A stretch of 64,000 nucleotides of DNA from Lytechinus variegatus. Taxonomy: Eukaryota > Echinodermata > Echinoidea > Temnopleuroida > Toxopneustidae. The notes beneath the pieces were generated by a model. That model saw nothing but the letters and a program-made list of their open reading frames with translations, was not told the origin of the DNA and made no database searches. The position numbers and the translations under genes were made by a program. The number at the start of each line of letters is the position of its first letter. The stretch's first letter is position 1. Below, one piece after another: positions 23,201-35,786 of this stretch. Location: contig NC_054758.1 in assembly GCF_018143015.1 (NCBI RefSeq), positions 19,642,501 through 19,706,500 on the forward strand. Direction: 5' to 3'.

Positions 23201-24520
23201 AAAAGCCTACATCTTTTATGAACTGTTCGTCGACACATTAAAATTTCAAAAAATCTTCCGGCGTCTTGATATCCTCGATTGAAATACCCCCAAATAGCGT
23301 CTTCCATGAGCTTCAAAACTCCTCATCCTAAATTTTCCAGTTGGTTTGACGTCGCGTCATGCCTTGAGTCACCAGCCGTGAACAGAAAACAATACAAGAG
23401 CTATGGAAAAACTTTGTAATGTGTTTTTTTTTAAGTTTGAAAGTAATATAACCCGAAACCCTATGTACAATTGTTGATAATGCATGTAGTTTATACTATG
23501 AATGGCATTTTCATGACTTACATTTGTGAGATATGTGTGCTTACGATGGGTTATTTGATGTTTTTACCAAGAAGTGTTTTCTTCTTTCTTGCTGACCGGC
23601 AAGATTGTCCGTGTATGCTGTAGATCCGGTCGTTGTTAATTTTTGTTTTGGATGTGTGCGAGCTCCATATGCACACAAACGCATTTTCACGTGGAATTAA
23701 GGTGAGAGATTTTTTTTTTTTTGGGGGGGGAAGGGGTTCGGTCTCCCATAATTTTCATTTCCCTTATCCTCATCGGGCCCTTGAAATGACCATTCACGTC
23801 TTAATCTTTTATTGGTATAAAAATTACATGTTGGTCGGCTTCGGGTAAGCTTAAATCACTCTCATAGTTTACTATAAGAAGAACTTTTCAAATGTATGCA
23901 GTGTGGAGTTTGTGCAAGCAAGCTATCACTATTCTCTATCGATTGTACAATATACTCAGCCCAGTCTGGCAAGCCGCATCACTTCTAGAAGAATATGATA
24001 TTCATTCACATAAAACTCGTCAGCAAAGAAACGACAGACAAGGAAACTTGTCTAAAACTGGAGTTTATCGGCTTATTATGAGGATTATTTTCAAAATATG
24101 AGAGTATGAAGCCTGTCTTATGATATTCTTGGCAGTCACGCACTTACATGTATGATCGCAGTGTATGTATGTCCTGTGCATCTTTATAAAACAAAATATT
24201 GAGCTCGAAAAAAAAATCAATAATGGGGGGAAAACAGCATTACAAGTCAAATTGAGATTAGGTTTAGTTTAACACGTCTAAAAAGTGTGATCTGGATTTT
24301 TCTGGAGTTTTGAACTTGGCATCAAACAACCATGGTACAGTTGTTGCCTTAATGGAACTTCGCCGCGAGACGCACGTAAGTTCAAAAAACATAATCTCAA
24401 TAATAATGATAATAACAATGATAATAATGATAGAAATAGCAATAATCAAATAATAATAACAATAATAATATTTAACATTTATATAACGTTTAATACAAAG
24501 CTTTTAACCAAACGTCTCAC
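23201..24520. other. Gap between gene A and module 2
   Basis: This is where a leader exon for gene A would be expected. A hydrophobic minus-strand frame at 24157-24250 looks a little like a signal peptide but has no counterpart beside gene B or C. Otherwise there are G/T runs and AT-rich sequence. No exon could be supported. Confidence 0.4.
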
Positions 24521-24628
24521 CTGGTTTGTGGCATTTAAAAATGCTTGGTATTTGCCTGACCGTGAATAAAAATGAACAGGTTCTTCGAGTTCCGAAATCA
24601 TATTAGGGCAACTCTGCACCATGGCCAT
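24521..24628 (-). other. Donor module 2 (upstream of gene A)
   Basis: From ATG at 24626-24628 an unbroken 36-codon frame (MAMVQSCPNMISELE to AFLNATNQ) runs to CCACAAACCAG|GTGAGACG. It is the nearest module to gene A's first sushi exon, 2.3 kb away. Closest in sequence to module 13 beside gene C (shared GTGCAGAGTTGCCCTA), as expected of the duplicated unit. It leaves in phase 0, whereas the sushi exon enters in phase 1. Confidence 0.6.
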
Positions 24629-24894
24629 AGTGTACGAGGTGGTATGCATTCAATTACATAAACCATGTAAACTGAGTGATATTGACCAACTGTACACAAA
24701 GCCCATTTTGATTGCTTAAATTGTTTAATCTAAGTATTTCCTGGATATAAAATTTGTTCTTTGATATAAAAAAGTACAAGCTCTCGATAATCTTTAAACT
24801 TCCAATATTGAGAATATCGGGGAAATTTTCCTACGTTGACTGGTATTAGGAGGATGAGGAAAGGAGGGGAAGTACAGTATAATGAAATCAGAAG

Positions 24895-25095
24895 TCGAAT
24901 CTGGAATATGGGTAGTAGTAGTAGTAAGGATGGTAGTAATGATAGAAATGCATGCAGTGTTTGTAGTATAGTAGTAGTAGTAGTAGTAGTAGTAGTAGAA
25001 TAATAATAAAGAAGAAGAAGAAGGAAAAAATAGTAGTAGTGAAATGATGGTTGTAATAGTTTTTGTAGTAGTCGGAGTAGTAGAGGGAGTACTGC
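24895..25095. repeat. (GTA)n microsatellite, first block
   Basis: Interrupted GTAGTAGTA runs lie within an A/G-rich stretch. The right edge of the window (63735-64000) has a similar run beyond module 13, consistent with the A/C duplication. Confidence 0.8.
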
Positions 25096-25302
25096 CCAAC
25101 TTTGACAAAAGGAAGCAAGTGACACATGAGTCGGATTTGAGTTAGTGTTGTCTCTGGAACACCCTTTGTATGTTGCACGTTGGGAAGACATGGTAGTTCT
25201 ATGGACGGATATTGAAGAGTCCTATGTAAATGACGAACACACATTGCTCATTTACAACAAATGATACTTTTGTAACTTGCTTCCTTTGGCCAAAGTACGG
25301 CA

Positions 25303-25415
25303 GAGTAGTAGTTGAAGAAGTGGTAGTGGAGGTAGAAGTAGTGGTACTTACAGGAGTAATAACAGTAAAAGTACGAGATGTAGTATTAGCAGTAGTAGTA
25401 GAGTTGTAGCAGCAA
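25303..25415. repeat. (GTA)n microsatellite, second block
   Basis: AGTAGTAGTTGAAGAAGTGG and similar impure GTA runs. Confidence 0.75.
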
Positions 25416-25496
25416 AAGTACATGTATTAGCCATGTTCTGTAAGATTAGTCTTTAATACTGGAGGAAGTGGAGGAAGGGGAGTACGTCGATGACGA

Positions 25497-25845
<349 letters not shown>

Positions 25846-27030
25846 AACACCAGCAACAAATATGTAATGATAGAATCTGTAGTACTGATACTATTAATAG
25901 TTGAAGTATTAGTGATAGAGGTTGAGGTCATGACTTATACCATTCACAGGCTAACCAGCCCCGCCCTCCTTCCACCATCTTTAAATGATATATTTCTGTT
26001 CTATACTATGTAATCATTTCATGGGAACTTCAAACATGCTAGCGGACTCTCTCCCTGTCCACGAGAAAGCCGGTGATTTAAGCTCTTGTAATTTATTTTA
26101 TTTCCTTGGTTATTGATTACATCTTCAACATGTTCAGGTGTGTATGGAAATGTGATGCCTTGGCCAGATTAATGCGGCGACAGTTGGATGTGAGACAAAA
26201 AAAAATGCAGCTATGTCATTGGTTGTTCTACTTTTCCTCCGTAATACAATAGGTTGGTTTATTATGTATTTGTAATTGATATGTACTTTTTGCAACTGAT
26301 TCTGTCGGAAATAAATGATTAGTAAACACACCCAACCACCCTTTGATTATATTTACTTTCTTCCTTTTCGTAAGCTCATTATTATTTGAAAATTTGGTTT
26401 GGGGAGCAGCCTAGTAATTGGAACTGGGTGGTTATAACCCCAGTTGAATATCGTTCTCAGTAGATGTGTAAATACGGATTTCTATCATGTCAATGAATAT
26501 TTATGTTGCTTTAAAAAGGGGTGAGATAAGATTGGAAAAAGTACACTATTGATTCAGATGAAAAGTGAGGTAAGTTTTTTTCTGCTCATAATCGGTAATG
26601 CACGGAAGTTTTAGTAAAATGTGCGCAGTACAAAGGGCGACCAATCCCTTTTGGCAAAGTTATTAAGGGTACAGTCATTTGCTATTGAAACACAAGTTTT
26701 CAACTGCAATCATCTTAATTGATATAAGAACGTTTCTTCTGTGAAGTTCAAATGGTTTTCTATTCAAAGGATTAAAAGCATAATAACAATACCAGAACGT
26801 CATTTTGATTTTAAATCATCAAAATGCTTACTTCATACCTGATTCAAATCAAAGTAACGCACGTAATTTCGTAATCGCCTTGAAAAAAAAATCACAATAC
26901 AGCGGGACTGTTGAACCCAATTAGCTTATCACAGTTTGTAGGTTTTAGCAAATGCATGGAATATTATATATTATTGTATTATTATTATATTATTATTCTT
27001 ATTATCATATGTTATTATAATTTATCTCAC
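25846..27030. other. Spacer between modules 2 and 3
   Basis: AT-rich, with an ATTATTATT run near 26960-27010. No gene or clear transposon was seen. Confidence 0.4.
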
Positions 27031-27138
27031 CTGTTTTGTGATATCTAACGAATAATTGGTATGTGTTTGACACTGAATCGTACGTGGTATCGACGAATAT
27101 ATATCGTAATGTAAAAAAAAACTTTACACGCTCGTCAT
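27031..27138 (-). other. Donor module 3
   Basis: The most decayed copy: ATCACAAAACAG|GTGAGATAA donor at 27031 and an ATGACGAGCGTG start at 27136-27138 with an immediate stop. The GATCGGGCTG block upstream also matches other modules. Confidence 0.4.
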
Positions 27139-28154
27139 AGTGATCGGGCTGTTTTATCAATACTCATTTTTTTTTCTTTTTTTTCCTATGTCAAGTCGTG
27201 TATCAAATGAAAATTTTTTGAAGTAAAAAATACATGATGTAGCTGTTTAGAAAAAAAAAAACCCTAAGAAAAAATCACAAGCCAAATGCATCAGCTTTGA
27301 AGAAACAGTCAACAGCTGAAACGACTGAAAAACAGGTATTTACCCGCACGTTTTTGGTCAAACCATTGAGGTAATAAAATATCGGACATTTGTCTATCGC
27401 CATCTATCTAAAAATAATCTATATCTAAATATATAACTAGTCATGCTAGTAGCCGATTGGTTAGCTGTTGTGCCCTTTTTCACGAACAATCATTTAGCAA
27501 GCGCGATATTTAATTTCTCTATTTTTATTAATATGTTCATTCCTCGAAGATGTTTAATTTGGTAGGACCTACTAATATAGAACATGTAGAATAACAGTGT
27601 CACGCGCGTAAAACATTCCCCCATAGACTTGTGTGTTAAAATGGCACTTAACAAAAATTCATGAAAAAATAAATGTGAAATTAGAGGGTCGAATGTTTAC
27701 TACCTTTGGATAGGATAAATATCTGACATTCTATATCTGACCAGCATGACCAGAGAAAGGTATTGTAGCCAGCTCATTTTAAAAATGAATCGCCATTTAT
27801 GAAGATAACTACATATATGATGGGATCAAATTCATCAACAGAAACAGTAAAATAGCCCCAATTCTTCCGCCAGTCTAAAAATAGTACCAAATCATTGATA
27901 TATCTTCCGAATTTGGGCAAAGAAAGTTCAGTAGTTACTATTTCTAGAATCAGTGTTAGATTTGAATCATATTCATACACTTTTGCCAATCAGCAATATC
28001 AAAGTGAAAAAAAAAATCGAATGGGTTGGGTCGAACTAATATCTTTAGCTCTCCTGGTGTTATTAGGCTCATGGCACCTGAGGCGCATTGTTATTATTTC
28101 TACCTTTAGCTTCAGCTCGAACTGCCTTTCAGTGCCCATTGCATTCAAAGAATT
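27139..28154. other. Spacer, nothing recognised
   Basis: AT-rich, with A runs. Short chance frames only. Confidence 0.4.
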
Positions 28155-28312
28155 AATTCTGCAGGGTACCCATTCACCTCACCTGGGTTGAGTGCAGCAC
28201 AATGTGGATACATTTCTTGCTAAAGGAAATTACGCCATGGCCGGGATTCGAAACCGCGGGCCCTCTGTTTTAAATTCAGAAGACTAATCGACTGGACCAT
28301 AACGCTCCAGAA
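28155..28312 (-). mobile_element. tRNA-derived SINE
   Basis: Read on the minus strand, a tRNA-like head with GTCCAGTCGATTAG (box A region) and GGTTTCGAATCC (box B, 28244-28255) leads into a body with TTGTGCTGCACTCAACCCAG and GGTGAATGGGTACCC. That body is a widespread marine-invertebrate SINE tail as I remember it. No intact cloverleaf. Confidence 0.75.
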
Positions 28313-28693
28313 AGAAATGGTCAAACAAGTTATCTAGAAACATTTGCTCGAAACTTCAGGCGATTTCTCTGTCAATGGGTTGGACATTTAGCAATAGACA
28401 TGATAGACAAAATGAACCATTTATTATCACAGGAAGTAGATTCTTGGGATACTGCTTTTTAAAAATTCTTCTCGGAGGGGATGTGATTGACGAAAATTGC
28501 GTCCTCGACGTAAAATTATCAGTGTTTTTGAGGTTATAGGGAACATTTCTTTTCAAACCCCCAACCCTCCAAAAATTTGAGTGGATTACACGACCAAATC
28601 TATTGCAGATAGCTTGAAGGGAGTTGCGAAAATAAGTTTGATTCTGCTTTCTGCGCTTATTTCCTTCCGTCTCTTCATGATTAAATGTCTCAC

Positions 28694-28955
28694 ATGGTTT
28701 GTGACATCCGACGAATATTTTGGGGTAGTATTGGCTAATGTGTAGATTTGGAGATTACATTCAGGAAGGAATAAGCGCAATTGAGCACGAATGTCATGTC
28801 GTACGAGCTGGTATAATTTAGAGAGATCCCACTATTATGCTCACAGTATCCAATTTGATGAAAGAAGTTTAAATGAATTACTTCCTTGGAAATGGCGTAT
28901 GCACACATCATTCACAAGGAACAGTTCCCATCTGCCGTCTGACAGCTTGACGTTG
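28694..28955 (-). other. Donor module 4
   Basis: ATG at 28795-28797 opens MTFVLNCAYSF and closes before the donor, which here is CACAAACCAT|GTGAGACAT. The upstream half keeps the GTCAGACGGCAGATGG block at about 28932-28950, shared with modules 1 and 5. Confidence 0.5.
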
Positions 28956-29560
28956 ATTGACTATTTCATTAATAAATTTTCGAATTTATTTGCTTCGGAC
29001 CTATGTATACAGAGACATTAATCATTTTAAATAAAAGTAATGGTAAGTTTTTTTTCAAAGTATAATGATTATAATGATCTTGCATGATGGTAAAATGTTA
29101 TCATTGAGCTTGCTTTGCTGATTCGGATTGTCTTACAATAGCAACTGGAAATTTTATTTTATAAAAGTTCTTAAACATGGGCAAGGGATTTCTATATACT
29201 TTATGTGCTGACGTCATTGCACATCAATATCAGAGGCTGACACGTTTCTGACAACTTTGTTTATATGCATTTTTTTAGCCTCTGAGGAATGTCGCAATGA
29301 GATTATGACGTCATATAGATGTACACATCTAAGACATATTCGCATATGAGAGGGGGTGGGTTATTTGATTTCATGCTCTTTTCACCAGTTGCAGACAAAT
29401 ATTTTTTGTATGAACTCACCAATAACACTAATTTATTCAAATCTTTTTCTTAAAAGTTACTTATTTTCAAAATAATGTGTATAATGTTCAGAATAGTATG
29501 TTCTTGTTGAATATTGTCAGCTTTGATTAATTATACAACTTTTATGTATTGATATAATTT
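28956..29560. other. Spacer, nothing recognised
   Basis: Some T runs and two TGACGTCA-like sites (29211, 29313) that look incidental. No gene. Confidence 0.35.
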
Positions 29561-29760
29561 ATCATAATTTGTATGACATATTTTAGGTGAAGGCTTAGTT
29601 TAATGGATAATTGAAATTAGGCTTAATGTATTAATTGATAATTTTATATGTTTTGTAAAGCGCATAGAGATGCTTTTGACTATTATGCGCTCTATGAATT
29701 TCAAATATGATTATTATCATTATAATTATTACATTATTATTAAATCATATGACAATATCA
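29561..29760 (+). mobile_element. Possible LINE 3' end
   Basis: GTAAAGCGCATAGAGATGC, a mirrored ATTATGCGCTCTATGAATT, and a TATTATCATTATAATTATTA tail resemble the 3' untranslated end of CR1/L2-group LINEs. No coding part was found. Confidence 0.4.
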
Positions 29761-30020
29761 AACAAAATTGGACAAGGGTGCCCTCTTCAATGTTGTTGAT
29801 TTGATAACAATGATATTTTTCCTAGGTATAGTGCTAATTCCATTATTATTATCATTTTTGTTTTATTCAGCTACCTACCTAACCTAACCACACTGCAGTC
29901 TAAGCAGACCAATGATACCAAAGGATGTTTACTGGAGCTAAATATTAAATTGCTGGAGATTGAAACATGAATGTTCCTACCACTTTTTCACGATCTTAAA
30001 ATCATCTTTAAACGTCTCAC

Positions 30021-30264
30021 CTGGTTTGTGGCATCCGAAGAATATTTTGGTATGTTTCTGTGGTAAATATTGTGTACCATCGGAGATGCGCAATCCCGTA
30101 AGCACAACTGAACACTATAGTCATGTCGATCGAGGTGGTATATTTGACCGTATTCCATCATTGAGTTTACTGAATCCAAGCTGATGAGACAGTAATATGG
30201 TTTCACTTGTGGCTTACATGATAATCAAATAGAACAGTTTCCAACTGCCGTCTGACAGGTTGAC
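30021..30264 (-). other. Donor module 5
   Basis: The donor CCACAAACCAG|GTGAGACG is at 30021. ATG at 30122-30124 opens MTIVFSCAYGIAHLR, but that frame leaves the donor one base out compared with module 6. The upstream half has CTGTCAGACGGCAGTTGG at about 30245-30262. It is the cleanest full-length example of the roughly 240-base module. Confidence 0.6.
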
Positions 30265-31900
30265 TTTCAGTTCGTACAAAGAAAAGCTAAACTGCAACAC
30301 CGTCAAAGTTGTAACACGCGAAAGGGTTTGATTAAAGTGAAGGACACCTGCAAAAATACGCCAAAATGTGTTGAGAAAATACAGGTAGTCTCTGTCCTCG
30401 CTAATAGAATCCATGCTACGACTATATGGCATCATCAATATATAATTTGTCATCAGAGTATTTAATTTGATTTTTTTTTTTTGGGGGGGGGGGACAGGGG
30501 AGGGATGATAGATAGGAGGGAGATTAATGAGCTAGACAATTTTTATAACAATATATATTTTTTTATTTATACAATTTTATATTTCTATATGACAGATTTT
30601 GTCATAGCTGACAAGAAATGTTTGAGGCTTTTGCAACTTAATGATTCACGATCTGCCGGCTTAAAGGTGAAGAAACTGGAAATAAATATGTTATGATTTC
30701 AAATAATTCAAGAGCTCAATTTCTAATTTGATCATTGTTTAAAGGCAATCATGATTCAGGGAATATAGATTTTATAGCCACGCCGACGCATTCTTAAAAA
30801 TTACGACACAATAAACTACAATTTTATTCTTATTTTTTAATTGTATCTCTCTAAATTCAATCAATTCCAGAAGTACAACATATTCTAAGCTTATATTACA
30901 GATATTACAGAAATCACATTTTAAATGGGCCCGATACTTTTGCAATTTTTTTTTATATCTCTCAAATCCTGTACCTCTAAAAAACGATACTCATTATTTA
31001 ACTATAATCAATATTGATTAAAAAAATATTTAAAGGAAATATCAACAGTGATAAATGATAGTTGAATAAAGTTACAGGTGTTTGATATATGCATAACAAG
31101 AACTAAAATCTATTAAAATATAGATAGAACTATCGTGTCTTAGCATCTGATTACTAAATGAATAATGATTTTGATCATAGAGTGATATCTTCAATACATC
31201 TTCTGAAAGATTCATTCTTTCCAGTCAACTGCAATGAATGTTATGTAATAAAAGTCATTGCAACTGTGCTTCTGAAAATAACGACTACATTACGGTATAA
31301 AAGTCCATTTTGTTATCGTTTGAAATACTACAATACCACTATTTAATGTGTGCATATTTCCCATGCCTGCATGTATATCAACAGGAGATCCGAACACACA
31401 CATTCACAAAGGAAGATCCATACTTGCTGTTATTTTGTTTGTATTTCACTTACATCGAAAACAAAAAAACAGGTTAAAGTTCAAGTTGGGTTTATTTAAT
31501 GTCGACTCAATGCATAACTGATGAGATATTGTTACAAATTGTACAAATTCAAAATGTCCACACTGTACTAATGAGAAAGTATTGTTACATATTGTCAAAG
31601 TCTTTGCCCTTCATATTTTAATTCAGGTTTAGTAGTGATACGATGCCCTTGTTTAGATTTAAAAGAGATGATGCATGTTTTCAATTGGAATAGTTTGTTT
31701 TGGAGATTTGATGTATAAAATACGTATTCATAAACATGGTAACAAACTGCACGTTACTTCTGAAATGTATTAAACAAATACAAATCGAGGGGAATTTTTT
31801 TCGCGTCTTGTACCTTAAAAAAAAATCAAAACAAGACAATTGTAGGTAACAAGAACGGGTTTCTGAAAGTATTCGCAAGGTTAAGGAGAACTACACAGGC
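30265..31900. other. Spacer between modules 5 and 6
   Basis: A T-run/G-run junction lies at 30468-30500; the rest is AT-rich with no supported gene. Some of it may be ancestral flank of a receptor unit. Confidence 0.35.
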
Positions 31901-31999
31901 CTGAAAGTCACTAGAAAGGGAAAGTGAGGAGGGATGAAAGTTACTGGAAGGAGAAAGTATGGAGGGTTGAAAGTCACTGGAAAGAGAAAGTGAGGAAAG
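31901..31999. repeat. Three-copy tandem repeat, period 32-34
   Basis: Units at 31901, 31935 and 31968 share TGAAAGT-ACTGGAA-GAGAAAGT-GGAGG. They are A/G-rich on the plus strand. No other copy was seen. Confidence 0.75.
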
Positions 32000-32109
32000 T
32001 AAAACTTCTGACAGTAGATGCAAGGTCGCAAAGAAGGGAGATACACTGTTAGAGATTTCTGAAAGACGAAGGAAAGCCAACATGAGGAGAATACAGAGTG
32101 GTCAGAGCT

Positions 32110-32260
32110 GGAGCCCGTTGCAGAAAAAAGTTGCGTTTAGACGCAAGCCAAAAAATCAATCGCAAGTCCCAAATGCGAGCTTTTGATTGGTCGAAAAAAA
32201 ATCAAGTAGCGCATGATTTTTAGAGTTGCGATTCATGCAACTCTTTCTGCAACGGGCCCA
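32110..32260. mobile_element. Short MITE with CCCGTTGCAGAAA ends
   Basis: GGAGCCCGTTGCAGAAAAAAG at the left is mirrored by CTCTTTCTGCAACGGGCCC at the right. GCGTTTAGACGC-type inner phrases also pair. About 150 bases, no coding content. Confidence 0.75.
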
Positions 32261-32478
32261 GAAGGGTTTTACACTGAGAAAGTATTGACTGACCTATGTA
32301 TTAATGTTTCAAGGAAAAGAAATACATTAAACTTCATAGAATTGATTTTTAAAAATCCAGTTGAGTTGTATTTACACTTTATAATGGTTTTGAATGTAAC
32401 AGACATCGGACTATATTGTTATTGTTTTTAAAGGTGCTAGGTCACGATCGGTGCCATCTTTCCCTTCAAATATCTCAC

Positions 32479-32586
32479 CTGGTTTGTGGCATCTGACAAA
32501 TGCTTGATATTTGGATGAGTATGGAGTAGTGAACGAGCAGCTTTAAAGTTTTCAATCCCGTAAGCGCACCTTGTCACTTTGGTCAT
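32479..32586 (-). other. Donor module 6
   Basis: An unbroken 36-codon frame from ATG at 32584-32586 (MTKVTRCAYGIENFKAARSL to SDATNQ) reaches the donor CCACAAACCAG|GTGAGATA. It has the same length as module 2, although the middle residues differ completely. This copy and modules 7, 9, 10 and 11 share the TGACCAAAGT start. Confidence 0.6.
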
Positions 32587-32699
32587 AGGGATCGTGGTGC
32601 TGAATTTAAGGGACATTCCCTTAGAGTTTGACCCTGACCTTCTTAAGTTTTCAACCCTTACACATAAAAACTTCAAACAATAGTATCACCGTACGCAGA

Positions 32700-32885
32700 T
32701 TTATTCCGGGGGGGGGGGTTAAGTTAGGGAGCGTGCGACCGAGCTTGTCCCGAAGGTGTTATTGCACTTTCTATAGTCAAATTAAGGACGTTCTGTATAC
32801 TTTTGTTCCATTTAAAAAAATCAGTAAAATTTATAATTTTTTTTAAATTTCGGGGGAGGAGGGGGGGGGGGGGGGGGTGGAAAAA
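32700..32885. repeat. G-run region right of module 6
   Basis: G runs of 9 or more at about 32708 and again at 32855-32877 flank a short unique stretch. Similar G runs sit in other repeats here (12.1, 30.5, 36.1, 61.8 and 63.7 kb). Confidence 0.6.
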
Positions 32886-33204
32886 ACACCCTTGCCTCCC
32901 CTTTCCCTCCCTGCTGCGTACGGCTATGTAATATATTGAGCAGGAAAGGTTGTCGATATCTTTCTTGACCACATTATGACAGTGGATTATTTCGTCAATC
33001 GTGTGGGAGATCAGACCAACTTGTTGGCTTATTGTGATATTTTGATAAATATGAGGTAATGGGAGAATGTTATATTGTATTTTTGCCTTCGTAAGGCATG
33101 TTGGTCATAGAACTTGATCCTGAGGTAGAATGAGGTGCTGACGTAAACGAAATTGCGGAATGTCTATCATTTATAGCCATACTGGTCCACATGCCCTGTT
33201 CTCG

Positions 33205-33600
33205 ATGGGCAAGCTTAAAGCTAAATGATAGTAGTTGCAGTAAAACACTAATTTCGTGAGAAAGTCTGTAAAACCAAGGTTACGTATGACTATATCATCA
33301 TGAATCTAGATCTGGTACAGTTACATAAACTGAATTTAGTGAAATCATAAAATTCAAGCTCAAATACGATCACACTGAAGATCGCAAACACAGATAGGCA
33401 CACGTGGGACAGTGTATTATTATTGCTGGAATCCGCGCTTATTTTGCTTCTGTCTCAGCAATTACACCATTCCAGAATCATTTGGCACATATTTTTATTC
33501 ATACGAACAGACACTTGGGTGTTCATTATATTAGATTCTGTAAAAAGTCATCTTGAGATCGTTACTAGAACTGGAATTTATCTTTAAACTAAATGATGCA
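33205..33600. other. Segment homologous to gene B intron (45800-46195)
   Basis: Many phrases occur in the same order in gene B's intron between CCP2 and CCP3: GAAAGTCTGTAAAACCA, ATCTAGATCTGGTACAGT, CACGTGGGACAGTG followed by TATTATTATTGCT, and CAGAATCATTTGGCACATAT. No sushi exon survives here. It is most simply the leftover of a further receptor unit, though a dispersed repeat is possible. Confidence 0.6.
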
Positions 33601-33669
33601 AACATTCATATTGAACCTATAAACAGATAGACCTACACTGGCACAAGTTCGATCGTGGACATGCTTCTA

Positions 33670-34965
33670 TCCCATTAAATCAGCACAGCATATTGGATAT
33701 TTGGCCCATTATTATTTCTTATTTACATAAATGATATTCAATGCTCCTCACATATTTAACTTTTATACAATCTGCAGATAATACTTTTTTAGTCATAATA
33801 TTTATAACCTATAGGCCTAAACAATGAACTTCATATATGTCTAAAACAAATTTTATGGTATTTAGTAACATTAATTATGATATTAAGGATATTAAATTCC
33901 ACATGAATGGATCTCAATTATTACATACAAATCATTCAAAATTTCTGGGTATTCATATTGATGAACTCATGTCATGGAAATATCATATCGAAGATGTCTG
34001 TGTTGAAATATCTCAAGTTGTCGGTGTATTGTATAATCGCTTACGTCACGTTCTCCAGCCTAAAATACTTCTTTCCATTTATAATACCTTGTTTCTCCCA
34101 CATGTTTCATATTGTAACATTATCTGGGCTTGTTCTCCAAAATATCTATCTGATAAAATATTCAAATTGCAGAAAAGAGCGGTTCACTTCATTTCCAAAT
34201 TTTCATATGATTCCCAATCTGTTCCATTATTTCATAAACTCAAATTATTAACTGTGTATGATATCATGAATCTACAAATCGGAATTTTTATGTATAAATG
34301 CAAACATCGTATACACCCTCTTCATATTTTTGATATATTTCCCTTAATCTAGATTTACATTCTTATGAAACCCGTTCTGCAAATGACTTTCATTTTCCAA
34401 AGGTTCGAACATCATATGCTAAATCCACTCTTTTATTCACTGGCCCTAAACTGTGGAGTTCCTTAACAAAAGAAATTTAAAACTAAGCATCACTCCATTC
34501 CTTTAAATATAATTTAAAAAAGAACCTGATGCTGATTGATACAAATTTAACAAATAACAGAAGAGCTTAAAATCAAACTTATCTTTTTTTAAAATTCTTT
34601 ATGTCATTACTTAAGTTATCATTCTAACTTCTTTTCCCATACGTAACGCTATTTGATTTTTTGTTATGAATGTGTTGATTTTTCTTAACTTTTATTTTGA
34701 AAGGTATGAATGAGAGCCATATTCACATGTTAAGAAATGTCTATTTTGATAGCACTTATTTGTTTATTTTATGTTGAGTGGCTGATTTTAAGACTTATTT
34801 TGTATTCTTTGGGTCCCCCACAGTATGGCTCATTTCTTTGTATTATTTTTGAACAACTCGGTTAACTTTCCTTTTCCAATTATGTTTATTTCCTATTTTG
34901 TACATATTTGTAATGTTTTGTACATATTTGTAATGTTATTGTGGAAATAAATAATTTGATTTTAT
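33670..34965 (+). mobile_element. CR1/Jockey-group LINE, 3' part
   Basis: Plus-strand fragments read as the end of a non-LTR reverse transcriptase: FLIYINDI-like and YADD-like remains near 33700-33790, then a 171-codon frame at 33837-34352 (HSKFLGIHIDELMSWKYHI, IYNTLFLPHVSYCNIIW). More C-terminal fragments follow, then a 3' end with GTGGAAATAAATAATTTG. The frame is broken in several places. It is 5'-truncated, as usual. Confidence 0.8.
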
Positions 34966-35052
34966 TAGAACAAATTCCACACTTATTTTTCTTTTTACAA
35001 AACTCTGTCATGTTTTTAGTAATACATACATTTCTTAACATGAACGTCTCAC

Positions 35053-35164
35053 CTGGTTTGTGTCATTTGACAATAAGTGTTTTTGTATTTAATTACTTGA
35101 ACAGTCATGAGCGAGCAGTTTTAGAGTACTTAATCGCGTAAGCGCAACTTGTCACTTTGGTCAT
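35053..35164 (-). other. Donor module 7
   Basis: The donor side is GACACAAACCAG|GTGAGACG at 35053. ATG at 35162-35164 opens MTKVTSCAYAI, then a stop in the middle. The GCTGCTCG-like middle block aligns with modules 6, 9 and 11. Confidence 0.5.
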
Positions 35165-35786
35165 AGGGTACGTGATGCTGAATATCTAATTATAAGTAAC
35201 ATATTATTAACGTTTCAAGTGATACGGATCCTATTCTTGAGAACGTTCTGGAGGACATGTCGACAGTTTTCACTGAGAGGTATGTTTTATCTCTGAGTTC
35301 CCATATAAACTATATGCACCTCAGACTAACAAAATGAGGGAATAGTAATTATTGAACAACGGTGATGGAACGCTTCCTTTTCAGCACGTGCAAACACGAC
35401 TTTTTTATACATTTTCCATCAAGTATTTCCTTTCTCTTTACTTTCTACAATCTAAGTGATTGTTTTTCCTTGTCAAATTCCAATTATATTTTGAAATAAT
35501 AAGTAGAGACGGTACAGTTTTAGTGTTTTCAGTCTCATCTCAGCTCGTTGGTCAAAAATATTAACTGCTTAATGAAACAACATTCAATAATATATGCCAT
35601 CATCAATTTAGTGATACGGATTTCAGCTCTTGAATTCCAACGAACTATAGGCTAAATAGCATGAACAGCCTGCAAATTGCGCTTTGTCAGAAAAGCATGT
35701 TTAACGGTATGTTGGTCATATTGAAACCGAACGCACGCTGTCAACGCTCTTTAGTAACATCTCATTTCTGCTAAAACACGTCTTAC
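35165..35786. other. Spacer between modules 7 and 8
   Basis: AT-rich; no gene or defined repeat seen. Confidence 0.35.

Noticed and set aside
24065-24250. Hydrophobic minus-strand frame as a signal-peptide exon for gene A.
   Set aside because: No matching sequence exists in the corresponding gap of its near-twin gene C or of gene B, and the hydrophobic run comes from a T-rich stretch.
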